Source: Thermococcus sp.
GTDB taxonomy: Archaea; Methanobacteriota_B; Thermococci; Thermococcales; Thermococcaceae
NCBI GenBank assembly: GCA_027023165.1
Contig: JALVWX010000222.1
Coordinates: 1 to 7,003, forward strand
Reading direction: 5' to 3'
Length of the DNA stretch: 7,003 nt
Shown: positions 5,085-7,003 of the stretch, piece after piece
Position numbering within the stretch: the stretch's first letter is position 1
Layout: each line of letters starts with the position of its first letter
The notes under the pieces: generated by a model
The model's input: the letters and a program-made list of their open reading frames with translations, nothing else
The model's database searches: none
What the model was told of the DNA's origin: nothing
Made by a program: the position numbers and the translations under genes

Positions 5085-6065
5085 GTGAGGATTCTCATCA
5101 TAGGCACCGGCGGAACGATAGCCAGCAGGATGACGGAGAAGGGCTACAAAGCCGGCCTCGGGGTGGACGAACTCCTCGAGCTGGCTGGGATAGAGAAGAA
5201 CGACGGGGTAAGCATCGACTCATGGGACCTCATGAGGGTAGACAGCACGCTCATCCAGCCCGAGGACTGGATCACGATCGGGAAAGCGGTTTGGGAGTCG
5301 CTGGATGACTACGACGGAATAGTGATAACCCACGGGACTGACACCCTGGCCTACACCTCCTCCGCCCTGAGCTTCATGCTGAGGAACCCGCCGGTTCCGG
5401 TGGTTCTAACCGGGTCGATGCTCCCCATAACCGAACCCGGGAGCGACGCGCCCGAGAACCTCAGAACGGCCATAACCTTCGCCAGGGATGGAATCCCAGG
5501 GATTTACGTCGCCTTCAGGAACAAGGTGATGCTCGGAACGCGCGTCTCAAAGGTTCACTCCCTCGGGCTGAACGCCTTCCAGAGCATAAACTACCCCGAC
5601 GTGGCATACCTCCGTGGCGGTTCCATCGTCGTGATGCACAGGCCGTCTTTGAGGGGTGAAACCTCCTTCGACCCGAGGATCGACCCGAACGTCGTCCACA
5701 TAAGGCTGACGCCGGGCCTTTCGCCGGAGGTTTTTCTATCGATAGCCGGAGAAGCCGGCGGGATAGTGCTCGAGGGCTACGGCGCCGGGGGGATTCCATA
5801 CCGCGGGAGAAACCTCCTTGAGGTGGTTTCGAAGGTCGCCCCGGAGAAGCCCGTGGTCATGACGACCCAAGCCCTCTACGGCGGCGTTGATCTGACCCGC
5901 TACGAGGTCGGGAGGAGGGCGCTCGAGGCTGGAGTCATCCCCGCGGGGGACATGACGAAGGAAGCGACACTCACGAAGCTCATGTACGCCCTCGGCCACA
6001 CGCGGAAGGTCGAAGAAGTGAGGGGGATAATGGAAAAGAACCTCGCCTGCGAGATATCAAGCTGA
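5085..6065 (+). CDS. ansA: L-asparaginase, type I (archaeal, cytoplasmic)
   Basis: It hydrolyses asparagine to aspartate and ammonia in the cytoplasm. The 326-residue product has the two-domain asparaginase fold and resembles the well-studied Pyrococcus horikoshii enzyme of 328 residues. Catalytic residues are all present: Thr11 in GTGGTIAS, Tyr21, the THGTDT motif with Thr85 and Asp86, and Lys156 in [10 protein letters not shown]. The sequence LTGSMLP (108-114) and the C-terminal domain signature [12 protein letters not shown] (230-241) plus [15 protein letters not shown] (286-300) are intact. It lacks the extra N-terminal domain of GatD, the amidotransferase relative, so it is an asparaginase. 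The frame opens at a TTG at 5058, but the GTG at 5085 with GGTGGT upstream and the family start MRILI decide otherwise. Its end overlaps the convergent small gene by nine bases. Neighbours give no pathway context. Confidence 0.96.
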   Translation: MRILIIGTGGTIASRMTEKGYKAGLGVDELLELAGIEKNDGVSIDSWDLMRVDSTLIQPEDWITIGKAVWESLDDYDGIVITHGTDTLAYTSSALSFMLRNPPVPVVLTGSMLPITEPGSDAPENLRTAITFARDGIPGIYVAFRNKVMLGTRVSKVHSLGLNAFQSINYPDVAYLRGGSIVVMHRPSLRGETSFDPRIDPNVVHIRLTPGLSPEVFLSIAGEAGGIVLEGYGAGGIPYRGRNLLEVVSKVAPEKPVVMTTQALYGGVDLTRYEVGRRALEAGVIPAGDMTKEATLTKLMYALGHTRKVEEVRGIMEKNLACEISS

Positions 6066-6272
6066 AAGCTTCTCAAGCTCCTCCTCTCCGACGAGGAGGG
6101 GCCTCTTAGCCTCGATAACGTAGCCAAGCTCCCATCTAACTTCTCCCCTGTTCATAAGCTCGGCGTAGCGCCTGGCCTTCTCCTCGGCCTCCTCCATGCT
6201 GGAGGCTTCGACGATTCTCCTGACGTACCACTTTCTACCACCAAAGTGGAGCTTGAACTCGGCCATGAACAT
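6057..6272 (-). CDS. Small hypothetical protein, 71 aa
   Basis: The product is about 71 residues, highly charged, with no membrane segment. It begins with a strand-like segment ([20 protein letters not shown]) and continues with a helix rich in Glu and Arg ([20 protein letters not shown]). It closes with a second strand pair ([17 protein letters not shown]), suggesting a compact alpha/beta fold of two strands, a helix and two strands. I do not recognise the family. Several starts are possible (GTG 6281, ATG 6278, 6272, 6266). I prefer 6272 because GGTGAT (complement of 6279-6284) lies four bases upstream, the spacing seen at the MFS gene. The TGA at 6057-6059 lies inside the asparaginase gene end. 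A good TATA element stands at 6303-6310. Native codon use and clean signals argue that it is real. Confidence 0.72.
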   Translation of the reverse strand: MFMAEFKLHFGGRKWYVRRIVEASSMEEAEEKARRYAELMNRGEVRWELGYVIEAKRPLLVGEEELEKLSA

Positions 6273-6302
6273 GGGCATCACCGGGGGTAGTTGGATGGAG
6301 GA

Positions 6303-6310
6303 TATAAAAA
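6303..6310 (-). promoter_or_regulatory. TATA box of the 71-aa gene
   Basis: Read on the minus strand this is TTTTTATA, the most canonical TATA element in the window. The predicted start site is near 6280, giving a leader of only about eight bases that begins with the GGTGAT ribosome site. The element sits in the 39-base gap directly behind the stop codon of the next upstream gene, at 6312. Confidence 0.55.
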
Positions 6311-6311
6311 C

Positions 6312-6566
6312 CTAAGGCTCCATCGCCCTGTAAACCCCGTCCTCCTCTATGGCCTCAAATACCTTTCCGCCATCCTTCGTCCTCAGCTCGACGAGAACTT
6401 TGGAGGGAGCCTTCTCCACATCCTCCTCAACTTTCCTTGTGCTGAGAACCTGGATGAAGGCATCTCCAAGCCTCTCAAACTCGAAAACCAGCGCATCATC
6501 CTCCCAGCGGTGGCCGCGGTAGGAAACGCCGCCCATTCTAAAGGTCACTTCAAGAACAACTTTCAT
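6312..6566 (-). CDS. Small hypothetical protein, 84 aa
   Basis: The product has 84 residues, is soluble and mixed in charge, and looks strand-rich: KVVLEVTFRMGGVSYRGHRW (2-21), ALVFEFERLGDAFIQVLSTR (25-44), then a linker and VLVELRTKDGGKVFEAIEED (57-76). No known motif or cofactor site is visible, and I do not recognise the family. An ATG at 6572 also opens the frame. I prefer the ATG at 6566, because the GGAGG ribosome site (complement of 6574-6578) is seven bases from it but only one from the other. It has its own TATA element at 6601-6609 and is separated by 39 bases from the next small gene on the same strand, which also has its own TATA box, so the two are probably separate transcription units. 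Confidence 0.75.
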   Translation of the reverse strand: MKVVLEVTFRMGGVSYRGHRWEDDALVFEFERLGDAFIQVLSTRKVEEDVEKAPSKVLVELRTKDGGKVFEAIEEDGVYRAMEP

Positions 6567-6573
6567 TCGCATT

Positions 6574-6587
6574 CCTCCTTTTGGAGG
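6574..6587 (-). repeat. Short perfect inverted repeat containing the ribosome site of the 84-aa gene
   Basis: CCTCC-N4-GGAGG forms a five-base-pair palindrome whose proximal arm on the minus strand is the GGAGG ribosome site. If the transcript began upstream of 6587 the stem could hide the site. If it begins near 6579, as the TATA spacing suggests, only one arm is in the RNA and the palindrome would act, if at all, as a DNA site. Confidence 0.4.
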
Positions 6588-6600
6588 TTCTCGCCGGGGG

Positions 6601-6609
6601 TTAAAAAGG
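6601..6609 (-). promoter_or_regulatory. Probable TATA element of the 84-aa gene
   Basis: The minus-strand sequence CCTTTTTAA is about 27 bases before a predicted start near 6579, just before the ATG at 6566. It starts eight bases beyond the T-tract of the upstream gene's terminator, so termination and new initiation are packed together. Confidence 0.45.
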
Positions 6610-6616
6610 TTGGCAG

Positions 6617-6639
6617 AAAAAGGAGGGCATCATGCCCTC
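6617..6639 (-). terminator. Hairpin plus T-tract terminator overlapping the DHH gene stop codon
   Basis: On the minus strand GAGGGCA, a TGA loop and TGCCCTC form a perfect seven-base-pair stem (6623-6639), followed after one C by five T residues (complement of 6617-6621). The three-base loop is exactly the stop codon of the phosphoesterase gene. In archaea the T-tract is the main termination signal; the stem may also protect the RNA 3' end. Confidence 0.6.
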
Positions 6640-7003
6640 TTCAGCTTGACCACCTGCTTTGCGAACTCCTCGAGGACTTCCTTGCGCATTCCCTCAAAGA
6701 ACTTAATGGAACCCGCGTAGCTGTGGCCGCCGCCCTCTATCCCTGCGCTTGGAAGGGCCTCCTGGAGCCTCGGGATTATCTCGTTGAGGTCGAAGCCGTA
6801 TGCCGCCATTCCGTCGGCGGCCCTAACAACGGCGAAGTCCGGACCGTAGGCGAGCGTTAGGATTGGGCTGTCCTCGCCGTACTTTTCCTTGAAGTGGTCG
6901 TGGATTAAACCACTTAACTTGCCCGGCGATGGGTAGGAAAACTTTGGAGCGAAGAGTTCCACGTCTATCGTGTTGAACCTTATGCCATTAGGCAAAACAA
7001 CGC
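6630..7003 (-). CDS. DHH-family phosphoesterase, C-terminal part (DHHA1 domain), cut by the right edge
   Basis: The frame is open to the window edge, and the TTG at 6995 is not a start because valine codons continue upstream (VVLPNGIRFNTIDVELFAPK). The visible 123 residues are the C-terminal half of a DHH phosphoesterase. They run through LAYGPDFAVVRAADGMAAYG, a beta-rich substrate-binding segment, to the family GGGH motif in AGIEGGGHSYAGSIKFFE, about 34 residues before the end. A final helix follows (RKEVLEEFAKQVVKLKRA). DHH/DHHA1 proteins include RecJ-like exonucleases, nanoRNases and cyclic-dinucleotide phosphodiesterases. The catalytic DHH half lies outside the window, so the exact member cannot be chosen. 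It ends at the TGA at 6630-6632, inside a terminator hairpin. Confidence 0.85.
   Translation of the reverse strand, partial: VVLPNGIRFNTIDVELFAPKFSYPSPGKLSGLIHDHFKEKYGEDSPILTLAYGPDFAVVRAADGMAAYGFDLNEIIPRLQEALPSAGIEGGGHSYAGSIKFFEGMRKEVLEEFAKQVVKLKRA

Noticed and set aside
5735..5746. Palindrome CTATCGATAG inside the asparaginase gene, superficially like the padR arms
   Set aside because: It has no five-base spacer, lies within coding sequence and is a short palindrome expected by chance.
5058..6065. Possible GatD subunit of the archaeal amidotransferase
   Set aside because: GatD carries an added N-terminal domain and is much longer. The product here starts directly at the asparaginase fold, and no gatE gene is adjacent.
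6291..6860. A 189-codon forward frame at the right end
   Set aside because: It runs antisense across two or three minus-strand genes that have ribosome sites, TATA elements and, for the phosphoesterase, a family motif.

Overview
The window reads as chromosomal DNA of a hyperthermophilic euryarchaeon of the Thermococcales (Thermococcus or a close relative). This rests on the nicotinamidase and L-asparaginase, which look very close to the Pyrococcus enzymes as I recall them, on heavy use of AGG/AGA, ATA, GAG and AAG codons, on GGTGAT/GGAGG ribosome sites, on archaeal A/T-rich TATA elements about 25 bases before starts, and on very tight gene packing. No rRNA, tRNA, CRISPR array or complete mobile element is visible.

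Layout. Positions 2-169 (+) hold the probable 3' end of an unidentified gene cut by the left edge. It converges on a small helical-protein gene at 126-458 (-). That gene shares a divergent promoter region with an AI-2E/PerM-family membrane protein at 512-1555 (+), whose last 21 codons overlap the end of a complete nicotinamidase gene, pncA, at 1491-2027 (-). Next is an A/T-richer stretch, 2119-2629 (+), holding a decayed vapBC toxin-antitoxin pair with at least two frameshifts and an internal deletion. It runs into a DUF2240-like gene at 2607-3008 (-), which is divergent from a hotdog-fold thioesterase gene at 3080-3466 (+).

The centre of the window is a two-gene module: a PadR-family repressor (3516-3815) and an MFS transporter (3817-4998), separated by one base. 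The space between the padR TATA element and its start codon is filled by two overlapping perfect palindromes, ATATCG-N5-CGATAT. They probably form an autoregulatory operator for a repressor-controlled export unit. Next come a type I L-asparaginase (5085-6065, +), two small uncharacterised genes (6057-6272 and 6312-6566, both -), and the C-terminal part of a DHH/DHHA1 phosphoesterase (6630-7003, -) cut by the right edge, whose stop codon lies in the loop of a hairpin followed by a T-tract.

Functionally this is mostly ordinary housekeeping and accessory content. It covers NAD salvage (nicotinamide deamidation), asparagine deamidation, thioester hydrolysis and regulated efflux. The genes need not work together beyond the padR-MFS pair and the former vapBC pair. 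I did not find a convincing undescribed multi-gene system. The most checkable observations are the padR operator and the eroded vapBC locus.
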